Assembly: GCA_004020875.1 (NCBI GenBank)
Contig: SAPZ01000024.1
Span: 1-64,000 of the forward strand
Reading direction: 5' to 3'
DNA: 64,000 nt
Source of the DNA: Mesorhizobium sp.
GTDB lineage: Bacteria; Pseudomonadota; Alphaproteobacteria; Rhizobiales; Rhizobiaceae
The position numbers and the translations under genes are program-made. Below, one piece after another: positions 18,960-27,734 of the stretch. The number at the start of each line of letters is the position of its first letter. Positions within the stretch are counted from its first letter, which is position 1. The notes beneath the pieces were generated by a model, which worked only from the letters and a program-made list of their open reading frames with translations, did no database searches and was not told where the DNA came from.

Positions 18960-20224
18960 TGGCGCAGTCTCGAGTCTGGCATCCGTTCACGCAGCACGCG
19001 CTAGAGCCCTCGATCCCTGAAATCGTGCTGACTGAAGGCGCCTATCTCCACAAGGCCGACGGCTCCCGCATCCTGGATGCGATTTCTTCCTGGTGGGTCG
19101 TCACTCATGGCCACCGCCACCCCCGCATCATGAAGGCCATCGAGACGACCGCGTCGAACCTCGACCAGATCATCTTCGCGGGCTTTACCCACGAGCCGGC
19201 CGAGCGCCTGGCCGAGGCGCTTGTCGGCCTCGCACCCGCCGGCCTTGACCGGGTGTTCTATTCCGACAGTGGCTCGACCTCAATCGAAGTCGCGCTGAAG
19301 ATGGCGCTCGGCTATTTCCGCAACATCGGCGCGCCGCGTTCGCGCATCGTCGTCATGGAGCACAGCTATCATGGTGACACGATCGGGGCGATGAGCGTCG
19401 GCGCCCGTGGCGTGTTCAACGCCGCCTACGAGCCCTTGCTGTTCGAGGTCGACACCATCCCCTTCCCGGCCGCCGGGCGCGAGCAGGAAACGCTGGATCG
19501 GTTCGAGGCACTCTCCCGCGACCGGCGCGCCGCCGCGCTGATCGTCGAGCCGCTCGTGCTCGGCGCCGGCGGCATGCTCATGTATCCGGCCTGGGTTCTG
19601 ACCGAATTGAAGAGGATCACTGAGGCCGCCGGCACGCTGCTGATCGCCGATGAAGTGATGACCGGCTGGGGGCGCACCGGAACCATGTTCGCCTGCGAAC
19701 AGGCGTCCGTCTCGCCGGACATCCTGTGCACCTCGAAAGGTCTGACCGGTGGTACCATCCCGCTGGCCGCCACGATCGCCACCGATGCCATCTTCCAGGC
19801 TCACTATTCCGAGGATCGCAAGAAGACGTTTTTCCATTCGAGCTCCTACACCGCCAATCCGATTGCATGCGCGGCGGCACTTGCCAATGTCGAGATCTGG
19901 CACGACGAGCCGGTGGCCGATCGGATCGCGGCCTTGAGCGAGCGACAGGCCGCCGGGCTTCGACGCTTTCGCGACAACCCTCGCTTCACCGATTGCCGGA
20001 CAACCGGCACCATCGCGGCACTCGACCTACGCACCGGCTCAGCCGGTTATCTGGCCGAGATCGGGCCAAAACTGCGCGCTTTTTTTCTTGAGCGCGGCCT
20101 GCTCGTGCGCCCGCTCGGCAATGTCCTGTACCTTCTGCCGCCCTATTGCATTACCGGCAACGAGTTGGATGGGCTCTATGACGCCATCGAGGAGGCCGGC
20201 GAACGCTTCGGCTCAAAGCCATGA
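18959..20224 (+). CDS. bioA: Adenosylmethionine-8-amino-7-oxononanoate aminotransferase
   Basis: 421 residues. Class III aminotransferase: WHPFTQHALEPSIPEIV at the N-terminus, AISSWWVVTHGHRHPRI, FYSDSGSTSIEVALKMALGY, YHGDTIGAMSVG, LIADEVMTGWGRTG, and the PLP lysine in CTSKGLTGG. It uses S-adenosylmethionine as amino donor to make 7,8-diaminononanoate. Its end overlaps the start of bioZ by four bases. Confidence 0.96.
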   Translation: MAQSRVWHPFTQHALEPSIPEIVLTEGAYLHKADGSRILDAISSWWVVTHGHRHPRIMKAIETTASNLDQIIFAGFTHEPAERLAEALVGLAPAGLDRVFYSDSGSTSIEVALKMALGYFRNIGAPRSRIVVMEHSYHGDTIGAMSVGARGVFNAAYEPLLFEVDTIPFPAAGREQETLDRFEALSRDRRAAALIVEPLVLGAGGMLMYPAWVLTELKRITEAAGTLLIADEVMTGWGRTGTMFACEQASVSPDILCTSKGLTGGTIPLAATIATDAIFQAHYSEDRKKTFFHSSSYTANPIACAAALANVEIWHDEPVADRIAALSERQAAGLRRFRDNPRFTDCRTTGTIAALDLRTGSAGYLAEIGPKLRAFFLERGLLVRPLGNVLYLLPPYCITGNELDGLYDAIEEAGERFGSKP

Positions 20225-21204
20225 GCCGATCATCGCGCATTCTCGGGCTTGGCCATCATGCGCCCGCGCGCAAGGTGGAGAATCCGGAAATCGAAGATCG
20301 TCTCGGGCTTGAACCCGGCTGGATCGAGCGGCGCACCGGGATACGGTCGCGCTTCTGGGCAGCGGACGAAGACACGCTGTCGGCCCTTGCCGCGCACGCC
20401 GGCGACATGGCGCTGACCAATGCCGGTATCGACCGCGGCGACATCGGCCTGCTGTTGCTCGCTACCTCCACACCCGATCATCTTCTGCCGCCAAGCGCGC
20501 CCCTGGTCGCACATCGGCTGGGACTAGGTCGCGCCGGCGCGATCGACCTGACCGGCGCTTGCGCCGGCTTCATCTATGCGCTGATGTTCGCCGACGGGTT
20601 CACTCGCCTGCATGGCAAAGCGAGCCTTGTCATTGCCGCCAACATCCTCAGCCGCCGCATCAATCCGGCCGAGCGCGCCAGCGCCGTGCTGTTTGCCGAT
20701 GCCGCCGGCGCGGTGGTGATCGGTCCGTGCGATGACCCGGATCGAGGCATTCTCGGCGCTTCGGTGGATTCGGACGGCTCGCGTTACGGGCTGATCCAGA
20801 TTCCTGCCGGTGGAAGCAACAATCCGTTCCATGGCGGCCTCGACCTCGAGCAGACCCGGATGACGATCACCGATGGCCGCGAAGTGTTCGCCAAGGCCGT
20901 GGAGATGATGACCGCCTGCTCGAGAGATGCGCTCACTGCTGCCCGACTGAGGCCGCAAGACCTCGATCGTTTCGTGCCGCATCAGGCCAATGCTCGCATT
21001 TTCGACGCGGTCGGCAGGAACCTCGGCATCACAGATCACTCGATGGTCAAGACGATCGCCGAATATGGCAACTCTTCCGCCGCGACGATCCCGCTCTCGT
21101 TGTCGCTCGCCCATCGGGCGCAGCCGTTTCGGCCTGGCGAGAAAGTCCTCTTGGCGGCAGCGGGTGCGGGTCTCAGCGGCGGCGCGCTTGTCGTGGGAAT
21201 TTAG
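20221..21204 (+). CDS. bioZ: BioZ, KAS III-like enzyme for the pimeloyl moiety
   Basis: 327 residues with the full FabH/KAS III plan: the active cysteine in DLTGACAGFIYALMFADG, the histidine in VPHQANARIFDAVG, and the asparagine in EYGNSSAATIPLSLS. In Mesorhizobium R7A the last gene of the island bio operon, bioZ, was described as taking part in pimeloyl-thioester synthesis, replacing BioC/BioH. Position at the end of bioBFDA with a four-base overlap supports that assignment over a fatty-acid FabH. Intact. Confidence 0.9.
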   Translation: MSRSSRILGLGHHAPARKVENPEIEDRLGLEPGWIERRTGIRSRFWAADEDTLSALAAHAGDMALTNAGIDRGDIGLLLLATSTPDHLLPPSAPLVAHRLGLGRAGAIDLTGACAGFIYALMFADGFTRLHGKASLVIAANILSRRINPAERASAVLFADAAGAVVIGPCDDPDRGILGASVDSDGSRYGLIQIPAGGSNNPFHGGLDLEQTRMTITDGREVFAKAVEMMTACSRDALTAARLRPQDLDRFVPHQANARIFDAVGRNLGITDHSMVKTIAEYGNSSAATIPLSLSLAHRAQPFRPGEKVLLAAAGAGLSGGALVVGI

Positions 21205-21377
21205 CAAAGCAACGCTTGCGCATAGGACTGCTCATGAATGAGACTATGAGAATGGCTCAATACGCAAATAGTCGCCGGCAAGCTCCATAGAGCTGGGTTC
21301 CGTGCGGTGCTCCGCGATGTCTAAGTATCGACCCACTTGCTCAAATCGCAGCGCTCATCGAAGGCCAGCAAAACCTC

Positions 21378-23021
21378 ATGCAGAGCGAAAATCCTCAACC
21401 GCCCGTTTCAAAGACGCTCGCCCCATTTCGAAACAAGGTGTTTCGCTCAATTTGGACGGCCACCCAGATTTCCAGCCTCGGTTGGCTAGTGCAAACGGTC
21501 GCCATCAGTTGGCTTATGGCAACGATTTCAGCGTCCGACCTTATGGTGGCTCTCGTCCAGGCCGCATCCACACTGCCGGTGTTCTTCCTCTCAGTTTTCG
21601 CCGGAGCCATTGCCGACAACTTCAGCCGCCGGTGGGTGATGTTTGCGGGACACTGCCTGATAGCATCGGCGTCGATGACGCTGATGATTTCTGTGGGTCT
21701 GGGATTTGTCAGTCCTTGGCTGATTCTCGGGTTAGGTTTCCTGGCCGGCTGCGGCTTTGCCTTGAATGATCCGGCCTGGCACGCTTCGGTCGGCGATATC
21801 CTTCACAAACGCGACATTCCGGCCGCAGTGACGCTTATGTCCGTCGGATACAACATTGTGCGCAGCGTTGGTCCGGCCTTAGGGGGCGTGATCCTGGCCG
21901 TCTTTGGGCCGCTGGCCGCTTTCGCCTTGGCTGCGGTGAGTGATCTGGCGCCTATAAGCGCGATATGGCGCACCAAATGGGAGGTCCGCTCTTCGCCTCT
22001 CCCTCGTGAGAGAATGACGACGGCAATTCATGACGGAGTGCGCTTTACGGCGATGTCTTTGGAGATCAGGGCAGCGACCGCCCGAGCAGCTCTTTTCGGA
22101 TTGGCAAGCATCTCCATTCTGGCGTTGCTCCCTCTCGTCGTCCGGGATCAGTTGAAGAGTGGGCCAATTGTCTACGGTATCTTATTGGCCGGCTTCGGCA
22201 TGGGTGCTTTCATCGCGGGCATGGGCAACGGCTTCTTGAGGAAGGTCACGTCTCAAAACAGGCTGGTGGCCTTCGCCTCTGTGGCTTGTGCAGTCTGTTG
22301 CCTCTCCCTTGCCCTGACATCGTCGGTTCCTGTGGCGGCCATTTCGCTGGCGCTCGGCGGAGCGGGTTGGCTTGTCACCTGGACGGGCATTGACGTGTCG
22401 GTGCAGTTGGCAAGCCCAAGGTGGGTTGTAGGCCGCACGCTCTCCATTTACTACGCCTTGAGCGCAGGCGGTATGGCTGCTGGCAGCTGGATCTGGGGTT
22501 CTGTCGCGCAAAACTATTCCTTGACCTCAGCATTGGAGGGCGCCGCGGGCGCTCTGTTGCTGGTTGCAGCAGCGGGGATCGTGTTGCCGGTCCGTCCCTG
22601 GGAAGAAACGGATCAAGAAAGTTCAGTTTTTCATCCGCCGGACGTGGCTCTCGATCTGAAACCCAGAAGTGGCCCTATCGTGGCCAAGGTCGAGTATTTG
22701 ATATCGGAGGAAAATATCGAGGCCTTTCTGGGCTACATGCGCACGCGGCGACACGTCCAGAGCCGTGCCGGTGCACGAAACTGGACGCTCCAGCGAAATC
22801 TGCAAACACCGTCACTTTGGACGGAGACATTCCGCACCCCCACCTGGATGGACTTTCTCCGCCTAAATCATCGACTCACCGCAGCAGATAAGGAGGTCGG
22901 CCAGCATCTCCTGTCACTGCATGAAGGAGAGGTGCCTCCGCAGACAGTGCTTTCGATTGAACGAACGACCGAGGCAATTCGTACCCGTACCTCGACAATC
23001 TTTTCTCGTCCTCCAAGATGA
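21378..23021 (+). CDS. Major facilitator superfamily exporter with a C-terminal soluble domain
   Basis: 547 residues. The first 400 or so carry about 12 hydrophobic segments (SLGWLVQTVAISWLMATIS, VFFLSVFAGAIADNFSRR, and SWLILGLGFLAGCGFALNDP) of the enterobactin-exporter-like MFS_3 group. The last 130 residues (KVEYLISEENIEAFLGYMR, then GARNWTLQRNL, TPTWMDFLRLNHR) form a soluble domain often fused to rhizobial members of this group. It sits in the inner membrane; the substrate cannot be told. No strong ribosome-binding site precedes the ATG. It follows bioZ by 173 bases and may be a separate unit. Confidence 0.85.
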   Translation: MQSENPQPPVSKTLAPFRNKVFRSIWTATQISSLGWLVQTVAISWLMATISASDLMVALVQAASTLPVFFLSVFAGAIADNFSRRWVMFAGHCLIASASMTLMISVGLGFVSPWLILGLGFLAGCGFALNDPAWHASVGDILHKRDIPAAVTLMSVGYNIVRSVGPALGGVILAVFGPLAAFALAAVSDLAPISAIWRTKWEVRSSPLPRERMTTAIHDGVRFTAMSLEIRAATARAALFGLASISILALLPLVVRDQLKSGPIVYGILLAGFGMGAFIAGMGNGFLRKVTSQNRLVAFASVACAVCCLSLALTSSVPVAAISLALGGAGWLVTWTGIDVSVQLASPRWVVGRTLSIYYALSAGGMAAGSWIWGSVAQNYSLTSALEGAAGALLLVAAAGIVLPVRPWEETDQESSVFHPPDVALDLKPRSGPIVAKVEYLISEENIEAFLGYMRTRRHVQSRAGARNWTLQRNLQTPSLWTETFRTPTWMDFLRLNHRLTAADKEVGQHLLSLHEGEVPPQTVLSIERTTEAIRTRTSTIFSRPPR

Positions 23022-23251
23022 CGCCATCAAGCTGCTATCCAGGGACAGGGTGGATCACCGGTGCTTTGCAGAGCACAGCCTCACGCCGAGAGCAGCGTGC
23101 TCCGAGTTGTGCGATCGAGCGCACCCAGGCGAGATGATGATGAACGCGGCGTCAAGTGGAGTCCCCTGCATGCGCTTGCGGAGTCTTCTGCGAGAGCCCA
23201 TGCCGACGAGCGCCAAACAAGGTCTGATGCCTTCGGAGTCGTGGCCTCAAC

Positions 23252-24581
23252 TCATCGATTCGCGAGAAAAGCATCGAATGCAGCAGCAACGGCGCGAACA
23301 ACAAAGCGGTGCTCCGGCCGCACGCGGATGAAGCCGTTTTCGACGTCCACGATCCCCTCCTCAGCCAGCGTCACCAAACGCTCAACTGAATCGAGAAAAC
23401 GAGCTGGTTCGATTTCGTGGGCGGCACAGATGGTCGGCACGTCGGCCTCCAAATCGCACATCAGTCGCTCGATGATTGCTGCGCGCACCCGGTCATCGTC
23501 GGTCAGCCGGTGGCCCTTTGATGTCGCCAGACGTCCACTTGCGATGTGCCGGGCGTAAGAATCCCGTGTTACTTCGTTCTGAACGTACCCCTCGCCGACT
23601 CGGCCAATAGCCGACGCGCCGAAGCCGATCACGGTTTTGCAAGTATCGGCCGAGTATCCCAGCGAATTACGCCGCAGGCGCCCGGTCTTCTGCGCTAGCG
23701 CGAGTTCGTCGTCCGGCAGAGCGAAATGATCGAGCCCGATCTCCCGGTAGCCGGCGCCAACCAGTGTCTCGGCGACAGCTGCAGCCTGTTCGGCGCGAAC
23801 ATCGCCGTCCGGTAGACCTGCCTGCTCGATTAGGCGCTGATTCTTTATCACGGAAGGAATATGCGCGTAGCCGAACACCGCAAACCGGTTGGGGCGCATG
23901 GCGACCGCAGCCATCGCGGTCTGGATGGCAGGACTGCACAGTCTGTTTCGGGAGACCGAAGATGAGATCGAAGTTGATATGGCCAACGCCATGCCGGCGG
24001 AGATTTTCGACGGCAGCGGCCGTCTGCACCTTACTCTGGATCCGATTGATCGCCTTTTGCACATCGGGATCAAAGCTCTGCACGCAGATGCTCGCGCGGT
24101 TGACACCGGTAGCTGCCAAGGCTTCGGCCATTTCCGGTGTGAACGTTCGGGGATCGATCTCCACGGCGATCGCAGCAGTTTTGCTGAAAGCGAAGTGGCG
24201 GCGTAGAAATTCCATCAGCGCCAAGTGCTCGGCTGGCCCGATAAGGTGAGGCGTTCCGCCACCGAAATGCACATCGCTCACCGGCAGCCCTTGCCGAACT
24301 TGCTCCGACACCAAACTGATCTCCTGACGCAGCACCGCCAAATAATTAAGGATCGGGCCGTTGCGACGGGTGACGGCGGTAGGGAAGCCGCAATACCAGC
24401 ACATGGATCGGCAAAACGGAATGTGGAAATAGAGCGACACCGATTCGTCGGCCGGGAGGCCCCCCAGCCATTCCTCATAATCGTCAGCACCAACCGCCGC
24501 AGAGAAGTCTGGCACAGTCGGATAGATGGTATACCAAGGCGGCCGGGGGTCCCGGTACTTTGTCAGGATTGAGGTGTGCAA
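23252..24581 (-). pseudogene. hemN: Oxygen-independent coproporphyrinogen III oxidase-like gene, frameshifted
   Basis: From 24581 the N-terminal half is clear: YFHIPFCRSMCWYCGF (radical-SAM cysteines CxxxCxxC; the fourth cysteine of HemN is Phe here), VHFGGGTPHLIGPAEH, INFDLIFGLPKQTVQS. At about 23926-23932 the frame breaks. The neighbouring frame continues with IQTAMAAVAMRPNRFAVFGY, EIGLDHFALPDDELALAQ, and ends at 23252. One extra base accounts for it. HemN makes protoporphyrinogen IX without oxygen, a useful step in microaerobic nodules. As written the protein would be split. Confidence 0.85.
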
Positions 24582-24639
24582 GGAGCTGTCGTCCCACGTC
24601 GCTGATCCATCATTCTTTCGTTGCGCGCTCGTCCTGTCT

Positions 24640-24653
24640 CTGACCTAAGTCAG
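24640..24653. promoter_or_regulatory. Palindrome upstream of hemN-like gene, possible Fnr/FixK-type site
   Basis: CTGAC-CTAA-GTCAG is a perfect inverted repeat about 60 bases before the hemN start, with the 4-base spacer of anaeroboxes (TTGAT-N4-ATCAA) but different outer bases. hemN genes are commonly Fnr/FixK targets; the match here is only partial. Confidence 0.35.
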
Positions 24654-25076
24654 TGCGTCCCGCTTTCTCCGCGTTTTCAAGGCGGAGGCGGCGATGTCGC
24701 AGTCTCGCTTGGACAGGACGGTATCAACCGAGCGCGCGTGCCATGGTCCGCCTGAGGTGATGGTGCGGTGCCGCATTCAACGTTTGAGTACGTGACGCCG
24801 ACGCAGTGTGCTTGAGGCGTCTGCGGAAGAACTTTGCAATGCGAAATTCATGTCCGACGCCAAACGTCGCAACGCACCTGTCAAGCCTCGTTCAGACGCC
24901 ATCCAGGTCCAGCCAGCGGCCTTCCCTGCCGGCCGAAAAACCATACCGGCTTTAGCCACCGAGACGCTCTAAAGCTGACGTCCGCTCATTTGATGAAAGG
25001 AAGGCGCCGCTAGGGGGTGCACAAGGCTCCCCAGCTTGACGTCGCTTCGAGCGATGAGCGGCGGTGTGGCTTGTCG
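24654..25076. other. Gene-free stretch
   Basis: No protein or RNA gene recognised between the hemN promoter region and the small membrane protein gene. Confidence 0.4.
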
Positions 25077-25490
25077 TCAAGCGCCGGGCAGCGTGCCCCC
25101 TACCGATATCCCGAAAAGATCGACCAAGATCGCCATCCCGACGCCACACGCGGTCTGGATGAGGCCGACCATGAAAATGCGATTGGCGCGTTCGTAGATG
25201 GGGCGGCGCAAGGAACTCATGTCGAGCAGCATGGACAGCGCTCTCATCTGCAGTGCGATGCCGAGCAGGATCGGCACTACGGCGAACAGATCGTAGAGTT
25301 GCCATGGCAAGGGGTTCGCCGCCCAATGAGTGAGGAAGCCGAGCGAAAAGGCAAGCAGGATACCCACGGCAGTGATTGTGCCGTTGCGGAAAATGGTCTC
25401 GATCAGTTCTTCCTTCGGATCGTGCTCGTCCAAGCGGCTTCCTTTCGTTGCTCTTTCCGTCGAGACTAAGTTCTCGAGAATGCTGTTCAT
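25077..25490 (-). CDS. Small inner-membrane protein of unknown function
   Basis: 137 residues from ATG 25490. An acidic N-terminal part (RLDEHDPKEELIETIFRNG) is followed by three hydrophobic segments: ITAVGILLAFSLGFLTHW, LYDLFAVVPILLGIALQM and FMVGLIQTACGVGMAILVDL. I do not recognise a named family, although the pattern of a charged head and three helices is common among conserved rhizobial hypotheticals. It is divergent from the porin promoter region beginning near 25743. Confidence 0.6.
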   Translation of the reverse strand: MNSILENLVSTERATKGSRLDEHDPKEELIETIFRNGTITAVGILLAFSLGFLTHWAANPLPWQLYDLFAVVPILLGIALQMRALSMLLDMSSLRRPIYERANRIFMVGLIQTACGVGMAILVDLFGISVGGTLPGA

Positions 25491-25742
25491 CGCCAATTAC
25501 TCGAGGCGAGCCGTAGGCAACCGTTTCAGGGTGCGATCCCTTCTCGCTATCGGCCGCGCAATGTACCTGCACGCTTACAGCGGCGAAAAGGTGCTTCGGC
25601 CACCATGCGACACATCGGACGTGGACGCCCTCTGTTCCTGGCGCAGCCCTTGCGGACCGCACGCGCGCAGTAATCCTTCTCGGTAGCGCATGAAGCGGCC
25701 TCCGTTGCGGTCAGACGGGAAGCCGTCGCTGTTAAACGAGAC

Positions 25743-25758
25743 TGTCACATATCGAACA
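25743..25758 (+). promoter_or_regulatory. NifA upstream activator site
   Basis: TGT-CACATATCGA-ACA matches TGT-N10-ACA exactly. It lies 112 bases upstream of a -24/-12 promoter, the normal NifA spacing. Confidence 0.7.
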
Positions 25759-25870
25759 TGGCGAACCGTGTCGCACATTGCTTTTCGCAGTGACCCTCAA
25801 AAAAAGTGATTCCAGCGAGACGAAGGCGCGTCGGCCCAATTTTGGTGTCGGCCGCATCTACGCTTCAGGT

Positions 25871-25886
25871 TGGCATGTCGCTTGCT
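25871..25886 (+). promoter_or_regulatory. Sigma54 (-24/-12) promoter before the porin gene
   Basis: TGGCAT-GTCGC-TTGCT fits the RpoN consensus TGGCAY-N5-TTGCW with GG and GC ten bases apart. The porin ATG follows 227 bases after it, leaving a long leader rich in A and T. Confidence 0.7.
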
Positions 25887-26112
25887 GCTCTATTCCGAGG
25901 CTGCAGCGGTCTGACCGGAGTGTTTCACATATAAACGATAATGAATCTCCTAGCAGAAAACACTATTATAATTACATGTGGCTTTTTACGCTGGCTAAAC
26001 TCTCGTGTCCAGCGCTTTGGAGTCCAACCATTGGAGACCACACGCACAAAATTCAGATGAACAGCTTGCTCTTACGCCTACATCCTTTTTAATCCTTCAT
26101 GGAGATCTAGAT

Positions 26113-27252
26113 ATGTACATCAAGAGTCCACTTCTCGGCTTAACTGCTCTGATGGCCGCTTCCGTCGTTCGAGCAGCTGGCGCCGAGCGGGAACCGGCCG
26201 AGTACATCAAGATCTGCGACGTCCTCGGCTCGGGGTATTCCTATATTCCCAACACCGAGACCTGCCTGCGCATCGGCGGCTATGTCCGTTATGATATCGG
26301 CCTGGGTGATGTCCGATCGTACGACAGCGCAAGAACCTCGGATGTGAGAACTGGCGAGGAGCAAGGCACTTGGCGAAACAACACACGCTTCACGTTTAAA
26401 ACTTGGAGCGGCCAGCAGACCGAGCTCGGCGCGTTGACGACCTATACCGAAACCCACGTGAATTTTGGCAATAGCGCTAACTCGCGTGACAGTCCTCAGA
26501 ACTATGATTTCAACAGCGGCCTCGCACTGGCTTCTGCCTGGGTCGAGCTGGGGGGCCTGCGAGTTGGCAAGGACGGGTCGGCCTTCGATACGTTTGTAAG
26601 CTACGCTGGCAACGTTCTCGATAGTATGCTCGTTCGGTCGGCCGGCTTCGACACCAACGTGGCTCAGTACCACTTCGACGCCGGCAACGGCATTTCGACC
26701 GTGATTTCGCTCGAACAAGGATCGGGCTCAGCCGGTACTATCGACAGCTATATTCCGCACGTTGTCGCCGGCTTGAAATACACGCAAGGCTGGGGCTCGA
26801 TCACCGGCGTCGCGGCTTATGACAGCAATTACGAAGCTTTTGCCGGCAAGATCCGCGTCGACGTCGCTGTCACAAACCAGCTGTCGCTGTTTGGACTCTT
26901 CGGCTACGGTTCCAATGCCAGTCTCAACGAGGACTCAAACGGCGCAATTGCCAATCATGGGCGCGGCTCGTACAAAATCTGGAACGGCCAGTGGGCTTTC
27001 TGGGCGGGCGCCACCTACGAGTTTGACGAGAAAACTTCGTTCAACCTTCAGGTCTCGGGTGATCAGCTCAAGGATGCTGGTGTGGCTGCAAACGTCGCCT
27101 ACATGGTCGTTCCCGGCTTCACGGTCACAGCCGAGGTCGATTACGACCACTACGGCAACTCTGGCCTCGGCCCTGCCGAGCCTACCGCCGTCAAGGGCAC
27201 GAGCAAGCCGAACAGCGTCGGCGGCATTCTCCGCTTACAAGGCTCATTTTGA
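26113..27252 (+). CDS. Outer-membrane porin (rhizobial/Brucella Omp2 type)
   Basis: 379 residues from ATG 26113, with GGAGA about 8 bases upstream. An export signal (SPLLGLTALMAASVVRAAGA) leads into YIKICDVLGSGYSYIPNTE-type sequence and CLRIGGYVRYDIGLG, the hallmark start of alpha-proteobacterial porins with two cysteines (here C in KICDV and TCLRI). The body is a run of amphipathic beta strands and the last residue is Phe in LRLQGSF, the BAM recognition signal. A NifA site and sigma54 promoter upstream suggest expression during nitrogen fixation. Complete length. Confidence 0.93.
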   Translation: MYIKSPLLGLTALMAASVVRAAGAEREPAEYIKICDVLGSGYSYIPNTETCLRIGGYVRYDIGLGDVRSYDSARTSDVRTGEEQGTWRNNTRFTFKTWSGQQTELGALTTYTETHVNFGNSANSRDSPQNYDFNSGLALASAWVELGGLRVGKDGSAFDTFVSYAGNVLDSMLVRSAGFDTNVAQYHFDAGNGISTVISLEQGSGSAGTIDSYIPHVVAGLKYTQGWGSITGVAAYDSNYEAFAGKIRVDVAVTNQLSLFGLFGYGSNASLNEDSNGAIANHGRGSYKIWNGQWAFWAGATYEFDEKTSFNLQVSGDQLKDAGVAANVAYMVVPGFTVTAEVDYDHYGNSGLGPAEPTAVKGTSKPNSVGGILRLQGSF

Positions 27253-27734
27253 AATCTCTCCAGTCGCGAGCATGGCAAAGGCACTTGCCTCGACAACGCA
27301 CGCATGGAGAGCTTCGTTCGCCATCTTGAAGTCTGCATCGACCGTCCACGGCCCATCGTACCAACTAGAAACTGAAAGTTATGAGCCCTGTGTACTACAC
27401 CTAGCCCTTGACCTGCCCGATGAACCGGCCAGGGGCCGTCAGTTCAAATTCGGGGCCGTTTAGAGGGCAGTGTGAGGCCGTGTTAGGTAAGCGCCACTGC
27501 AATGTCGAGGCCGCGACACGCCTGTCGCTTTGGACGGCTGGAATTGCCCTTCGCGGCGCCATTCATTCTCTCAACATTTACGTGATAATGCACGCTGAGT
27601 CCGAGCCGCGTGGCAGCACCCATCCTAGGTCACTATCGGGGGGCCTTAAACCTGAACAGCTCCATCGTCGCGGCTGCTGCGGAAGCAGGAGCTATCACTG
27701 GGACCCGTACTGGTGCTTGTCAGCCGCTGAGCCG
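27253..27734. other. Gene-free stretch between porin and acyltransferase genes
   Basis: A short + frame (27610-27822) overlaps the acyltransferase end and lacks recognisable features. No clear terminator or RNA gene seen. Confidence 0.4.

Noticed and set aside
24963..24985. GTCAGCTTTAGAG on the minus strand, partial tts-box likeness
   Set aside because: Lacks the TCGAAAGCT core and the C-rich end, and lies before no T3SS gene.
27413..27460. GTTCAAATTC, resembling a tRNA T-loop
   Set aside because: No pairing T-stem, anticodon arm or acceptor stem could be built around it.
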